The notes below the pieces were generated by a model, which saw nothing but the letters and a program-made list of their open reading frames with translations, was not told the origin of the DNA and did no database searches. From Bacteroidota bacterium (lineage in GTDB: Bacteria > Bacteroidota > Bacteroidia > Bacteroidales > CG2-30-32-10): 40,757 nt of DNA. The position numbers were made by a program, and so were the translations under genes. The DNA is taken from positions 1-40,757 of the forward strand of contig JACAAW010000013.1 of NCBI GenBank assembly GCA_013377115.1, written 5' to 3'. Shown here in pieces: positions 24,495 to 33,588 of this stretch. Each line of letters begins with the position of its first letter. The first letter of the stretch is position 1.

Positions 24495-25853
24495 TTAATT
24501 TCTAAATTTCAAGATAAATGAAGTCCCTGTATTTAAGGATTCTTTTAATGAAATTGTTCCATTATGCATTAACATTATTTGACGTGAAAGACTTAATCCA
24601 ATGCCAGAACCCTTTTCTTTAGTGGTAAAAAATGGAATAAATATATTTTCTACAACTTCCTCAGGAATTCCACTTCCGTTATCATTTATTTCGAAAAAAG
24701 TATTTCCATTTAATGAATAAGACAATATTTCGATTTCTGGATCAATAGTATTTTTTGTTGCCTCCACTGCATTTTGGATTAAATTGATTAAAACCTGTTC
24801 TAAAAGCTTACTATCAGCCCTTATGACAAGGTCATCAGCTGCTTCAATTCTTGTTTTAATATTATTTTCAGAAAAAACATTTTCAAAAAGATGATTGGTT
24901 TTTTCCAAAAAGTCTTTCGCATTAATTTGCCTGAATTCAGGTCTTGGCAATAATGTTAAGCTTCGATATTTTTCAACAAAATGCATCAATCCATTTCCTC
25001 TTTCTTCGATAATCTCAAGGCCTTTTATCACTTTCTCTATTACTGCGGAATCCAGATTTTCAGGGGATACAATTTCAACACCTTCATTTTTCTTAAAAAT
25101 TCGAATCAAACTATTGGTAAGTGAAGTTATTGGTGAAATTGAATTTACAATCTCATGAGTTAAAACACGAATTAGTTTTTGCCAGGATTCAATTTCATTT
25201 TGCTCCAATTCACTTTTAATATTTTGAAATGAAACTAATGACAAATTGGTGTTATTAGTTTTAAAGGTCGTAAGTTTTGCAAGTAATTGTTTCTGTTCCC
25301 CATTTATTAATACAGTAAATATTTTGGGTTCAGAAGGCTTCATTTCAAGCAATTCATCACTGAAATCGGTTTTACAATAATTCAATTTTTCAATATGTTT
25401 TGCAATACCCAGGTTGAATATTTTTTTTGCAGTTTCATTAAAAAGTTCAATATTCCCTTCATTATCGAAAGACATCAACCCCACTCCAATATGATTGACA
25501 ATGGTTTCAAAATATTTATTTTGAATTTCATAATCGGTTTTCGCCTTTTTTAGTTTTTGATTAATCAAATCGAAACTTTGATTTAATGATTTAAATTCAT
25601 CTTTTTTCCAAGATTTCGAATAAATACTGGTATGATCTCCTGCTATTTGGAAATTGAAAAAATTCTCCAATATCCGATTTACTTTATTGATGTAATTTAT
25701 TAATGAAAATATTTGAAACAAAAACAAAATACCAGCAATGATAACTAAAGCAGTGTTTAATGAATTAGCCAAAGCATAGAAGAAAAAACCAGAAAGAGCT
25801 GAAAGGATAATAATTTTAAAAATGATTACCACATAGAATTTTTTATATGCCAT
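24495..25853 (-). CDS. NtrY-like membrane sensor histidine kinase
   Basis: The 452-residue product has two transmembrane helices near residues 8-30 and 33-55 with almost no periplasmic loop, a HAMP-like linker and a PAS domain (about 113-210, IVNHIGVGLMSFDNEGNIELFN). The histidine box is LIRVLTHEIVNS with H233, and the ATPase domain has N-box (NLIQNAVEA), NDNGSGIP and KEKGSGIGLSLSRQ motifs. The architecture is that of NtrY-like kinases. It probably senses something in the membrane or cytoplasm and phosphorylates the NtrC-family regulator whose gene precedes it, overlapping by 11 bp. In this context it would control the MacAB-like exporter. Confidence 0.92.
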   Translation of the reverse strand: MAYKKFYVVIIFKIIILSALSGFFFYALANSLNTALVIIAGILFLFQIFSLINYINKVNRILENFFNFQIAGDHTSIYSKSWKKDEFKSLNQSFDLINQKLKKAKTDYEIQNKYFETIVNHIGVGLMSFDNEGNIELFNETAKKIFNLGIAKHIEKLNYCKTDFSDELLEMKPSEPKIFTVLINGEQKQLLAKLTTFKTNNTNLSLVSFQNIKSELEQNEIESWQKLIRVLTHEIVNSISPITSLTNSLIRIFKKNEGVEIVSPENLDSAVIEKVIKGLEIIEERGNGLMHFVEKYRSLTLLPRPEFRQINAKDFLEKTNHLFENVFSENNIKTRIEAADDLVIRADSKLLEQVLINLIQNAVEATKNTIDPEIEILSYSLNGNTFFEINDNGSGIPEEVVENIFIPFFTTKEKGSGIGLSLSRQIMLMHNGTISLKESLNTGTSFILKFRN

Positions 25854-27216
25854 ATTTTTTCATTTTATTGTAAATAGTTTGCCTTGAAATACCTAGTTCT
25901 TTTGCTGCTTCTGAAAGATTACTATGATTTTTGTTTAAAGCCGAAACAATTGCATCCTTTTCAATATCATCAATAGTTTTTGTTTTAATATTTAGCTTTG
26001 AACTGGATTGATGACTTTTTCTTAATTGCAAATCTTCAGAAATAATGGTATTATTTTCGCATAAGATAACTGCTTTTTCAATTGTATGTTCCAGTTCTCT
26101 GATATTGCCAGGCCATGAATAATCTTTAAGATTTTTCAAAGCTTCAGCGGAAAACTTTTGAACTTTGCTATTGTATTTTGCTGTAAATTTCCTCAAAAAA
26201 TTATTTGCCAAAATTTCGATATCATTTCCTCTTTCTCTGAGAGGAGGCAAATCAATTTGAATGGTATTAATCCTAAATAAAAGATCTTCTCTAAAACTAC
26301 CCTCATCTACCATTTTTTCCAGATTTTTATTAGTTGCTGCAATTAACCAAATATCTATCGGAATACTTTTATTTGAACCCACAGGAGTTATTTTTCTTTC
26401 CTGCAAGGCAGTGAGGATTTTTGCTTGCATCGCCAAAGACAAATTTCCGATTTCATCAAGAAACAAAGTTCCTCCAGAAGCTGATTCAAATCTACCAATT
26501 CTATCTTGTCGTGCATCCGTAAATGAACCTTTTTTATGACCAAACAATTCACTCTCAAATAAGCTTTCACTTAATGAAGCCATATCTACTGTGATCATTG
26601 CCTCTTTTGACCTTGAAGATCGTTTGTGAATTTCTCTTGCAATCATTCCTTTACCAGTTCCATTTTCCCCAGTGATTAAAATACTTGCATCTGTTTTGGA
26701 AACTTTATCAACGATAGAAACAATTTTCTTCATTGCATCGCAATCACTTATCATATCAGGAAAATGACGATCTAATTCAGTTGTAAGATGGTGTTCTCTA
26801 CTTTTTAGCTTTTTGATTTCCAGGTTTGACTCACGCAGTTTCAATCCAGACTTAAGTGTTGCCAATAGTTTATCATTATCCCATGGTTTTAGAATAAAGT
26901 CAATGGCGCCTTCTTTTATAGCTTTTACAGCTAATTCTACATCTCCATAGGCAGTAATTAAAATGACCACAATTGAAGGGTCAATTTTCAGAATTTCTTT
27001 TAACCAATATAAACCTTCATTACCAGAATTTACGCCAGCAGAAAAATTCATATCTAATAAAACAATATCATAATTTCCTGCTTTTAAAGTTGAGTGAATT
27101 TGGTTTGGTGTTTTTAAAGTAGAAACCTGATTGAATTCATCTTCCAGAAAGAATTTGAATGCCTCAATAATTTCCTTATTATCATCAATAATTAAAATAT
27201 TACCCTTTTTATTCAT
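25843..27216 (-). CDS. NtrC-family sigma54-dependent response regulator
   Basis: The 457-residue product has a receiver domain (about 5-122) with D55 as phosphoacceptor (IVLLDMNF) and K110 (ILKPWD). An AAA+ sigma54-activator domain (about 155-390) contains Walker A GENGTGKG (183-190) and Walker B GTLFLDEIG. A C-terminal Fis-type helix-turn-helix is at about 425-457 (NLSEAAKELGISRQTIYNKMKKYGI). The loop that touches sigma54, GAFTGA in proteobacterial proteins, here reads GSFTDA (230-235). It should activate the two nearby sigma54-type promoters when phosphorylated by the kinase encoded just downstream. Its own promoter is of the housekeeping type. Confidence 0.95.
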   Translation of the reverse strand: MNKKGNILIIDDNKEIIEAFKFFLEDEFNQVSTLKTPNQIHSTLKAGNYDIVLLDMNFSAGVNSGNEGLYWLKEILKIDPSIVVILITAYGDVELAVKAIKEGAIDFILKPWDNDKLLATLKSGLKLRESNLEIKKLKSREHHLTTELDRHFPDMISDCDAMKKIVSIVDKVSKTDASILITGENGTGKGMIAREIHKRSSRSKEAMITVDMASLSESLFESELFGHKKGSFTDARQDRIGRFESASGGTLFLDEIGNLSLAMQAKILTALQERKITPVGSNKSIPIDIWLIAATNKNLEKMVDEGSFREDLLFRINTIQIDLPPLRERGNDIEILANNFLRKFTAKYNSKVQKFSAEALKNLKDYSWPGNIRELEHTIEKAVILCENNTIISEDLQLRKSHQSSSKLNIKTKTIDDIEKDAIVSALNKNHSNLSEAAKELGISRQTIYNKMKKYGI

Positions 27217-27253
27217 AAAACAAATTTTTAGAATAATGAAAAACTAAACGATG

Positions 27254-27285
27254 CAAATGTATAACATTTAAAAAAACACTGTCAA
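27254..27285 (-). promoter_or_regulatory. Housekeeping promoter of the regulator-kinase operon
   Basis: On the minus strand TTG, a 21-bp spacer and TACATTTG match the Bacteroidota consensus. Initiation near 27247 gives a leader of about 30 nt. Its -33 TTG lies inside the dyad at 27280-27296, so binding of the regulator there could block this promoter. Confidence 0.6.
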
Positions 27286-27296
27286 AATTATTTACA
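27280..27296. promoter_or_regulatory. Putative upstream activating site (TGT-N11-ACA dyad), adaptor side
   Basis: TGTCAAAATTATTTACA has imperfect dyad symmetry and agrees with the dyad at 24456-24472 at 13 of 17 positions, or 14 when one copy is inverted. It also shares the flanks AC and CTT on the plus strand. Its centre is 85 bp upstream of the G of the -12 box at 27373. Confidence 0.6.
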
Positions 27297-27359
27297 CTTT
27301 TCTTTTAAAAAAAATCAAAAAAACACTCAAATCTCTTTATTCACAAGCATTTTACATTT

Positions 27360-27375
27360 TGGCATTATGGTTGTT
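27360..27375 (+). promoter_or_regulatory. Sigma54-type (-24/-12) promoter of the HlyD-type adaptor gene
   Basis: TGGCAT-N5-TTGTT matches TGGCAC-N5-TTGCA at all but the last C of -24 and the C of the -12 GC plus an allowed final T; spacing is exact. The predicted start near 27386 lies about 27 nt before the ATG at 27413. Confidence 0.65.
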
Positions 27376-27412
27376 TTTAATGTTCCGATTTTAAATATAT
27401 TTTGAGCAATAA

Positions 27413-28663
27413 ATGGATAAAAAAATCATAAAAAAAAGATGGACTATTAAGAAAATAGTTTCGCTTTCGGGCGGAGTTTTAGCCATTTTTTTTGTAATTT
27501 TTTATCTTTTCATCAAAGATTTCAAATCTCAATTATATGTTGACAAATCAAAAATCACGATTTCTACAGTTGAAATGGGAAAATTTCAGGAATTTATTCC
27601 AATCGATGGAATGGTAATGCCAATAAAATCAATTGTGGTGGATATTATCCAGGGAGGTAGAATTGAGAAAATTTTTGTTGAAGATGGAAATCAAATTAAA
27701 GCTGGTGACACCATTCTTAAACTTTCGAATTCAGCAATTGAGTTAGATTACATGCAAAGAGAGACTCAAATGTATGACATCATTAATAATTTGCAAAACA
27801 CCAAATTGAATATTGAACAAAATAAATTTCAAAGAGAAAAAGAAATTGTTGATTTTAGTTATAGTATTGACAAAGCGAAGAAAGATTACGAAAAGAAAAC
27901 AGGATTCTATAAGGAAAAAATTATTTCGACAGTAGAGTTTGAAGATTCGAAAAGAGATTATGAATTACTAATTAAACAAAGGGCAATCGCTATAAAAAGC
28001 CAGAAAAACGATTCACTTTATTATATAAATCAAATAGCACAAATCAAGCTTTCGATCGAAAGACTGTTCAAAAATCTAAGATTATTAAAGGAAAATCTTG
28101 GTAATTTATATTTAAAAGCCCCAGTAAGCGGTCAATTATCTTTGATAGATTGTGAAGTTGGCGAAACAAAAGATCCTGGTCAAAACATTGGCCAAATTGA
28201 TGTTTTAGATGGTTTTAAAATTAGAGCAAAAATTGATGAACGGTATATTTCAAAAGTTTTTTTAAATCAAGAAGCAGAATTAGAATTATCAGAAAAAAGA
28301 TATAAAATCGCCATAAAAAAGATTTACACAAAAGTTTCAAGTGGAAGTTTTGAAACAGATTTTGTATTTATGAATGAAGTGCCGGAGGAAATAAAAAGAG
28401 GACAATCATTATCACTAAAACTTCAATTTAGCAAAGAAACAAATGCAATTGTACTTGCAAAAGGAAGCTTTTATCAAGAAACAGGTGGTAATTGGATTTA
28501 TGTTGTGGATGCTTCAGGAAATTTCGCTTATAAAAAAGACATAAAAATAGGAAGACAAAATACAACCTTATATGAAGTTTTATCAGGATTAAAAAAAGGA
28601 GAAAAAGTAATAACTTCTTCTTATGAGCAATTTGGCAAAAAGGACAAACTTATTTTTAATTAA
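27413..28663 (+). CDS. HlyD/MacA-type periplasmic adaptor of the exporter
   Basis: The 416-residue product is a membrane-fusion (periplasmic adaptor) protein. A single N-terminal anchor helix (about 13-35, VSLSGGVLAIFFVIFYLFI) leads to a lipoyl/barrel-sandwich half-motif (IVVDIIQGGRIEKIFVEDGNQIKAGDTILKL). A long alpha-helical hairpin (about 115-225), the second lipoyl half (LYLKAPVSGQLSLIDCEVGE) and a beta-barrel/membrane-proximal region ending EKVITSSYEQFGKKDKLIFN follow. It would join the FtsX-type permease to an outer-membrane channel, as MacA does for MacB and TolC. No channel gene is in the window. It is transcribed away from the regulators from its own sigma54-type promoter. Confidence 0.92.
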   Translation: MDKKIIKKRWTIKKIVSLSGGVLAIFFVIFYLFIKDFKSQLYVDKSKITISTVEMGKFQEFIPIDGMVMPIKSIVVDIIQGGRIEKIFVEDGNQIKAGDTILKLSNSAIELDYMQRETQMYDIINNLQNTKLNIEQNKFQREKEIVDFSYSIDKAKKDYEKKTGFYKEKIISTVEFEDSKRDYELLIKQRAIAIKSQKNDSLYYINQIAQIKLSIERLFKNLRLLKENLGNLYLKAPVSGQLSLIDCEVGETKDPGQNIGQIDVLDGFKIRAKIDERYISKVFLNQEAELELSEKRYKIAIKKIYTKVSSGSFETDFVFMNEVPEEIKRGQSLSLKLQFSKETNAIVLAKGSFYQETGGNWIYVVDASGNFAYKKDIKIGRQNTTLYEVLSGLKKGEKVITSSYEQFGKKDKLIFN

Positions 28664-28748
28664 AAATAAAATACATAACAATAACAGAAAGCGATGGCGA
28701 TGTATCAAATTAACATTAATAAATTTAATTGGTAATTTTAGTTAGACA

Positions 28749-28764
28749 ATTTGATCAATCAAAT
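28749..28764. promoter_or_regulatory. Short inverted repeat upstream of the DUF5916 gene
   Basis: ATTTGAT-CA-ATCAAAT is a perfect 7-bp dyad about 40 bp before the ATG. A -7-like TAATTTTA lies just upstream (about 28733). It may be an operator; no binding protein can be named. Confidence 0.35.
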
Positions 28765-28802
28765 GATGCTAGCCTCGCTGACTGTTTTTAATAAGGGATT
28801 TT

Positions 28803-31250
28803 ATGAAAAAATTCAATTTTACTTTAATTCTGATTTTAGTTGTCAATATTGGATTTTCGCAATCAGAAAAGAGAACCTATACCACAATTAGAGTAAAAGA
28901 CGCTCCAATTATTGACGGTTTATTAAATGATGAAGTGTGGAAAAATGTTCCAATTGCTTCCGACATGCTACAATTAAACCCAAATGAAGGACAAGCTGCT
29001 ACAAAAAAAACTGACGTCAAAGTAATTTATGACGATAAAGCCATTTATGCTTATGCCATGCTTTACGATTCATCACCTGACAGTATTAGGAAAGAATTAG
29101 GAAATAGAGATGATGGAAGTATCAATGCTGATGCTTTTTATATTGGTTTTGATCCATATAACCAATTAAATCCATACGTTTTTGGTGTTACTGCCTCAGG
29201 GGTGCAACTTGATTACACTGATTCTGATCCAACATATGATGCAGTATGGGAAAGTGCAGTAAAAATAAATGACCAAGGCTGGGCTGTTGAAATCCGAATC
29301 CCCTATTCTGCTATTCGTTTTCCTTCAAAAGAAAACCAAGAATGGTTATTTCAATTTACAAGATCAATAAAGAGAAGTGGCGAATATGATCAGTTTGCAT
29401 TAACTCCCAAAACAGCTTCAAACTCAAGATTATTTTGGGGCAAAATTGTTGGATTATCAAATATTAAAGCACCTTTAAGACTTTCATTTACGCCTTTTGT
29501 TACAGCTTATGCCGAAAATGCACCTTACTATGATGCAAATCAAAATTTGAAATATGGAACCTCTGTTTCTTATAATGCTGGAGCGGATATTAAATATGGC
29601 ATCGATGATAGGTTTACTTTAGATTTAACATTGCTTCCCGATTTTAGTCAAGTACAATCTGATAATAAAATTAAGAATTTAAGTTATCAAGAAGTTACCT
29701 ATAATGAAAATAGGCCTTTCTTTAAAGAAGGAACTGATTTATTTAATAAAAACGAATTATTTTATTCCAGAAGGATTGGAAAAACACCAAGCAATTTTTA
29801 TGCGTTGCCTTATATGATTAACCAAGGAGATGCAATTATTGAGAATCCCTCGAATACAAAATTAATTAATGCAATAAAAATTTCAGGTCGAAATGATAAT
29901 GGACTTGGAATTGGTTTTTTTAATGCAATCACTGATAATACATACGCTGTTATTGAAGATAGCACTGGAAACCGGAGAAAAATCATGACAGAACCACTTA
30001 CTAATTACAACGTTATTGTTTTTGACCAAAAGCTTAAGAATAATTCAAGTGTTTTTTTAATCAATACAAATGTTATTCGGAATGGGATATATGACGATGC
30101 GAATGTCACTGGATCTGGGTTTACTTTAAATAATAAAAAGAACTCTTATGCAATTGATGCATTTGGTGTTTTGAGTCAAAAGTTTCAAACAGTTGATACA
30201 ATTCAAGATAATTACAATGCAATTTTGGGATATAAATATTTTATTGGGGCCCGAAAATCATCAGGAAATTTCCAATTTGGTTTATCTCACTATTTTATTA
30301 ATAAAAACTATGATTCAAAGGATTTAGGCTATTATGTAATTGGAAATAAAATGTCAGAAAAAATTTACATTTCTTATAATACTTATAAACCCAATAAAAT
30401 ATTTAGAGAAACCTATAATACCCTCTCTTTTTACTATACCACAAATCCTGAATCAAAAAAGACTATTTCAAGTCAAATGTATTTGAGTTTATACGGCACT
30501 TTTTTAAATTATTCGAATTTAAGTATTAGTGCGGCATACACGCCTTTTATTACTTATGATTATAATGAACCCAGAGTTGATGGATGGTATTCCAGGGCAT
30601 GGAGGTATTTTTATATGACAGCCGACTACCAATCGGATGCGCGAAAAAAGCTCACCATAAATGCTCATGTTGAAGGTGGAAATTTTATTGAAAGATTTTC
30701 AGGTATTGGTTATGGAACCTCACTTGGTGCTCTTTTCAGAATTAATAAAAAAATGCAAATAAGATATAATTTCTATTATGCTTATGATTCGTATAATATT
30801 GGTTTTGCCGATTTTGATGAAAATTACAACATTGTTTATGGTGGTCGTAGATTAATTACTTTTGAAAATAATCTAACCATGCAATACTTATTTAAAAATG
30901 ATATGTCGATAAATCTTATTTCAAGGCATTATAATAATACTGGAGAATATTTAAAATATTATTCACTTCAAACCGATGGCGACATTATAGAGAATAGTAC
31001 CTACAATGGAAACAGAAACTTTAATTACAATGCTTTTAATATTGACTTGGCTTTTACATGGCAATTCGCACCTGGAAGTCTAATATCATTGGTTTATAAA
31101 AATGCCATTGACGCAGAATCTCCAATTATTTACACCAATTATTACAAAAATTTCTCTCAAACCTTTAATTCACCACAGATTAATAGTATTTCTTTGAAAA
31201 TATTGTACTATTTAGATTATCAAAAACTCAAAAAAAGTAAAAATGTTTAA
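28803..31250 (+). CDS. DUF5916 outer-membrane protein with N-terminal CBM9-like domain
   Basis: The 815-residue product has a signal peptide (MKKFNFTLILILVVNIGFSQ). A family-9 carbohydrate-binding-like beta-sandwich covers about residues 25-220 (KDAPIIDGLLNDEVWKNVPIASDM ... VEIRIPYSAIRFP). A DUF5916 region of about 600 residues follows, with the hallmark 'TLLPDFSQVQSDNKIKNLSYQEVTYNENRPFFKEG' and many amphipathic strands that suggest a large outer-membrane beta-barrel. The length is normal for this family. Its role is unknown; polysaccharide or surface-ligand handling is only suggested by the N-terminal fold. It lies 139 bp downstream of the adaptor gene on the same strand but has its own possible control region, so it need not belong to the exporter. 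Confidence 0.88.
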   Translation: MKKFNFTLILILVVNIGFSQSEKRTYTTIRVKDAPIIDGLLNDEVWKNVPIASDMLQLNPNEGQAATKKTDVKVIYDDKAIYAYAMLYDSSPDSIRKELGNRDDGSINADAFYIGFDPYNQLNPYVFGVTASGVQLDYTDSDPTYDAVWESAVKINDQGWAVEIRIPYSAIRFPSKENQEWLFQFTRSIKRSGEYDQFALTPKTASNSRLFWGKIVGLSNIKAPLRLSFTPFVTAYAENAPYYDANQNLKYGTSVSYNAGADIKYGIDDRFTLDLTLLPDFSQVQSDNKIKNLSYQEVTYNENRPFFKEGTDLFNKNELFYSRRIGKTPSNFYALPYMINQGDAIIENPSNTKLINAIKISGRNDNGLGIGFFNAITDNTYAVIEDSTGNRRKIMTEPLTNYNVIVFDQKLKNNSSVFLINTNVIRNGIYDDANVTGSGFTLNNKKNSYAIDAFGVLSQKFQTVDTIQDNYNAILGYKYFIGARKSSGNFQFGLSHYFINKNYDSKDLGYYVIGNKMSEKIYISYNTYKPNKIFRETYNTLSFYYTTNPESKKTISSQMYLSLYGTFLNYSNLSISAAYTPFITYDYNEPRVDGWYSRAWRYFYMTADYQSDARKKLTINAHVEGGNFIERFSGIGYGTSLGALFRINKKMQIRYNFYYAYDSYNIGFADFDENYNIVYGGRRLITFENNLTMQYLFKNDMSINLISRHYNNTGEYLKYYSLQTDGDIIENSTYNGNRNFNYNAFNIDLAFTWQFAPGSLISLVYKNAIDAESPIIYTNYYKNFSQTFNSPQINSISLKILYYLDYQKLKKSKNV

Positions 31251-31337
31251 TAATTAATGCTAACTTATTTTAATAAAAAAACTAAATTCGCCTAGAACTA
31301 ACTAATAACAATCTAAATAACTTAAAATAACTTCCTT

Positions 31338-33416
31338 ATGAAAAAAATCATTTTATTATCATTTGCATTGATTGCCAATATCCAATTGATATTAGGCCAA
31401 ACAGAAGACCCATATTTATGGTTAGAAAATGTAGACAGTGAAAAAGCACTGGAATGGGTTCAAAAACAAAACGATGCAACGGTTCAAAAATTATCGATGC
31501 AAAAAGAATATCAGAATATCTACAATAAAAGTTTGGAAATTTATAACTCAACAGAACGCATTGCATCTCCTTCAATTCAGGGCGATTTTATTTACAATTT
31601 CTGGCAAGACAAAGAACATGTAAGAGGAATTTGGAGAAGAACTGCAAAAGAAAGCTATATTAGTGGAACTCCAAAATGGGAAATCCTTTTAGACATTGAT
31701 GAAATGTGTAAAACTGATGGAATTAAATGGGTTTTTAAAGGGGCAAGTGGTTTATATCCAAAATACAATCGGTTTATTGTTAATTTATCAAAAGGTGGTG
31801 GTGATGCAGTTGTTGTAAAAGAATTTGATGTTACAACCAAATCATTTGTTGAAAATGGGTTTTATATTGATGAATCAAAAGGTGGTGCGAGCTATCTTGA
31901 TGAAAATACTTTGATCGTTTCATCTGATTTTGGAAAAGGAACCATGACAACTTCAGGCTATCCAAATCAAGTTAAATTGTGGAAAAGAGGAACACTATTA
32001 AAAGATGCAAAATTACTTTATGAAGGAGACACCACCGACGTCAGTACCTCCGGATATAATATGCAAGATAATGAGAAAAGCTATTTAATGGTTAGTCAAG
32101 GAATGACATTTTATACCAATAAAACTTTTGTTTGGGAAAACAATAAACTTGTGAAACTTGATATACCAGAAGATTGCGACATTTCCAGCTTACTTAACAA
32201 CCAGCTAATTCTAAATTTGAAATCAGATTGGACTGTAAACGGAAAAGTATACAAACAAGGATCTATAATCAGTGCAAACTTCACTTCGTTAATAAAAGGA
32301 CAAAAAGAGCTACAACTTGTTTTTGAACCAGACGAATTCACAAGTATTTCAGGAATTTCTTCAACTAAAAACAAATTGCTTATTGATATTTTAACGAATG
32401 TAAAAAACGAATTATACATTTATTCATTTCAAAACGGAACTTGGGCAAAAACAAAAGTAAATGCCCCTGATTTTGGAACAATCTCTCTGGGATCGACTGA
32501 TGATTTTTCTGATCAGTATTTTTTCAATTTCCAGAATTTCCTAACTCCTTCTTCACTGTATTTAGGGGATGCTGATAAAAACACAATTAAAACTATTAAA
32601 TCTTTGCCTGCATATTTTGACGGAAGCAAATACACGGTAAATCAATACAAAGCTAAATCAAATGATGGAACCATGATTCCATATTTTGTAGTTTCTTCTA
32701 AAAACATGGAATACAATAGCAAAAACCCAACTCTACTTTATGCATATGGCGGATTTGAAGTTTCCTCTAATCCCTATTATTCAGGTACTATTGGAAATGC
32801 GTGGCTTGAAAATGGAGGTGTTTACGTATTAGCAAATATTCGTGGTGGTGGAGAATTTGGACCAAAATGGCATCAAGCTGGATTGAAAGAAAAAAGGCAA
32901 TGTATTTACGATGACTTCCATTCTGTTGCAACAGATTTGATGACCAGGAAAATTACATCAAGCAAAAATCTAGGAATTATGGGTGGAAGCAACGGTGGTT
33001 TATTAGTTGGGGTTGCATTCACACAAAGACCTGACCTATACAATGCAGTTATTTGTGCGGTTCCACTTTTGGATATGAAACGCTACAACAAACTTTTAGC
33101 TGGTGCCAGTTGGATGGGCGAATATGGAAATCCAGATATACCAGCCGAATGGGAATTTATCAAAAAATATTCTCCATATCAAAATCTAAAAAAAGATGCG
33201 AATTATCCAGAAGTATTCTTCACAACATCAACCAGGGATGATCGCGTTCATCCTGGACATGCGCGCAAGATGGTTGCAAAAATGATTGATATGGGTTATA
33301 AAGTTTACTATTTTGAAAATACAGAAGGTGGTCATGCAGGTTCTTCAACAAACGAACAAAGGGCAAAAACATCCGCCATGCAATATTCATATTTATTGAT
33401 GAAATTGAAAAACTAA
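31338..33416 (+). CDS. Secreted prolyl oligopeptidase (family S9)
   Basis: The 692-residue product is a serine peptidase of the prolyl oligopeptidase family with a signal peptide (MKKIILLSFALIANIQLILGQ), so it acts in the periplasm or outside. The N-terminal motif 'DPYLWLENVDSEKALEWVQKQN' is typical of S9A enzymes. A seven-bladed propeller covers about residues 70-420 and an alpha/beta-hydrolase domain follows. The catalytic triad is S551 in MGGSNGGL, D634 in STRDDRVHP and H666 in EGGHAGSS. It cleaves short peptides, usually after proline. It is 87 bp downstream of the DUF5916 gene and ends at a clear terminator. Confidence 0.93.
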   Translation: MKKIILLSFALIANIQLILGQTEDPYLWLENVDSEKALEWVQKQNDATVQKLSMQKEYQNIYNKSLEIYNSTERIASPSIQGDFIYNFWQDKEHVRGIWRRTAKESYISGTPKWEILLDIDEMCKTDGIKWVFKGASGLYPKYNRFIVNLSKGGGDAVVVKEFDVTTKSFVENGFYIDESKGGASYLDENTLIVSSDFGKGTMTTSGYPNQVKLWKRGTLLKDAKLLYEGDTTDVSTSGYNMQDNEKSYLMVSQGMTFYTNKTFVWENNKLVKLDIPEDCDISSLLNNQLILNLKSDWTVNGKVYKQGSIISANFTSLIKGQKELQLVFEPDEFTSISGISSTKNKLLIDILTNVKNELYIYSFQNGTWAKTKVNAPDFGTISLGSTDDFSDQYFFNFQNFLTPSSLYLGDADKNTIKTIKSLPAYFDGSKYTVNQYKAKSNDGTMIPYFVVSSKNMEYNSKNPTLLYAYGGFEVSSNPYYSGTIGNAWLENGGVYVLANIRGGGEFGPKWHQAGLKEKRQCIYDDFHSVATDLMTRKITSSKNLGIMGGSNGGLLVGVAFTQRPDLYNAVICAVPLLDMKRYNKLLAGASWMGEYGNPDIPAEWEFIKKYSPYQNLKKDANYPEVFFTTSTRDDRVHPGHARKMVAKMIDMGYKVYYFENTEGGHAGSSTNEQRAKTSAMQYSYLLMKLKN

Positions 33417-33436
33417 ATTTAAATTTATTCTAAAAA

Positions 33437-33470
33437 AAGAATCTAAAATCACTTTAGGTTCTTTTTTTTT
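33437..33470 (+). terminator. Intrinsic terminator after the prolyl oligopeptidase gene
   Basis: An 11-bp stem (AAGAATCTAAA / TTTAGGTTCTT, one U-G wobble) with loop ATCAC is followed by a T run to 33470. The wobble fits plus-strand RNA. Confidence 0.85.
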
Positions 33471-33506
33471 ATTATTTGATAACGTTTTTATATAAACATT
33501 ATTAAT

Positions 33507-33514
33507 TATATTTG
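33507..33514 (+). promoter_or_regulatory. -7 box for the DUF4139 gene pair
   Basis: TATATTTG is an exact TAnnTTTG match. A TTTG at 33475-33478 is 28 bp upstream, longer than the usual spacing, so the -33 element is uncertain. Initiation near 33521 gives a leader of about 68 nt to the ATG at 33589. Confidence 0.42.
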
Positions 33515-33588
33515 TTGCAAACAAACTGATTTTACAGTTATTGTTTAAGATAAATTACAACAAGTTCTTTCCACTAAATTTCAATACA

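Noticed and set aside
28695-28712. A third sigma54 promoter (TGGCGATG...) before the DUF5916 gene
   Set aside because: The -12 part does not match and no TGT-N11-ACA dyad is found at the right distance.
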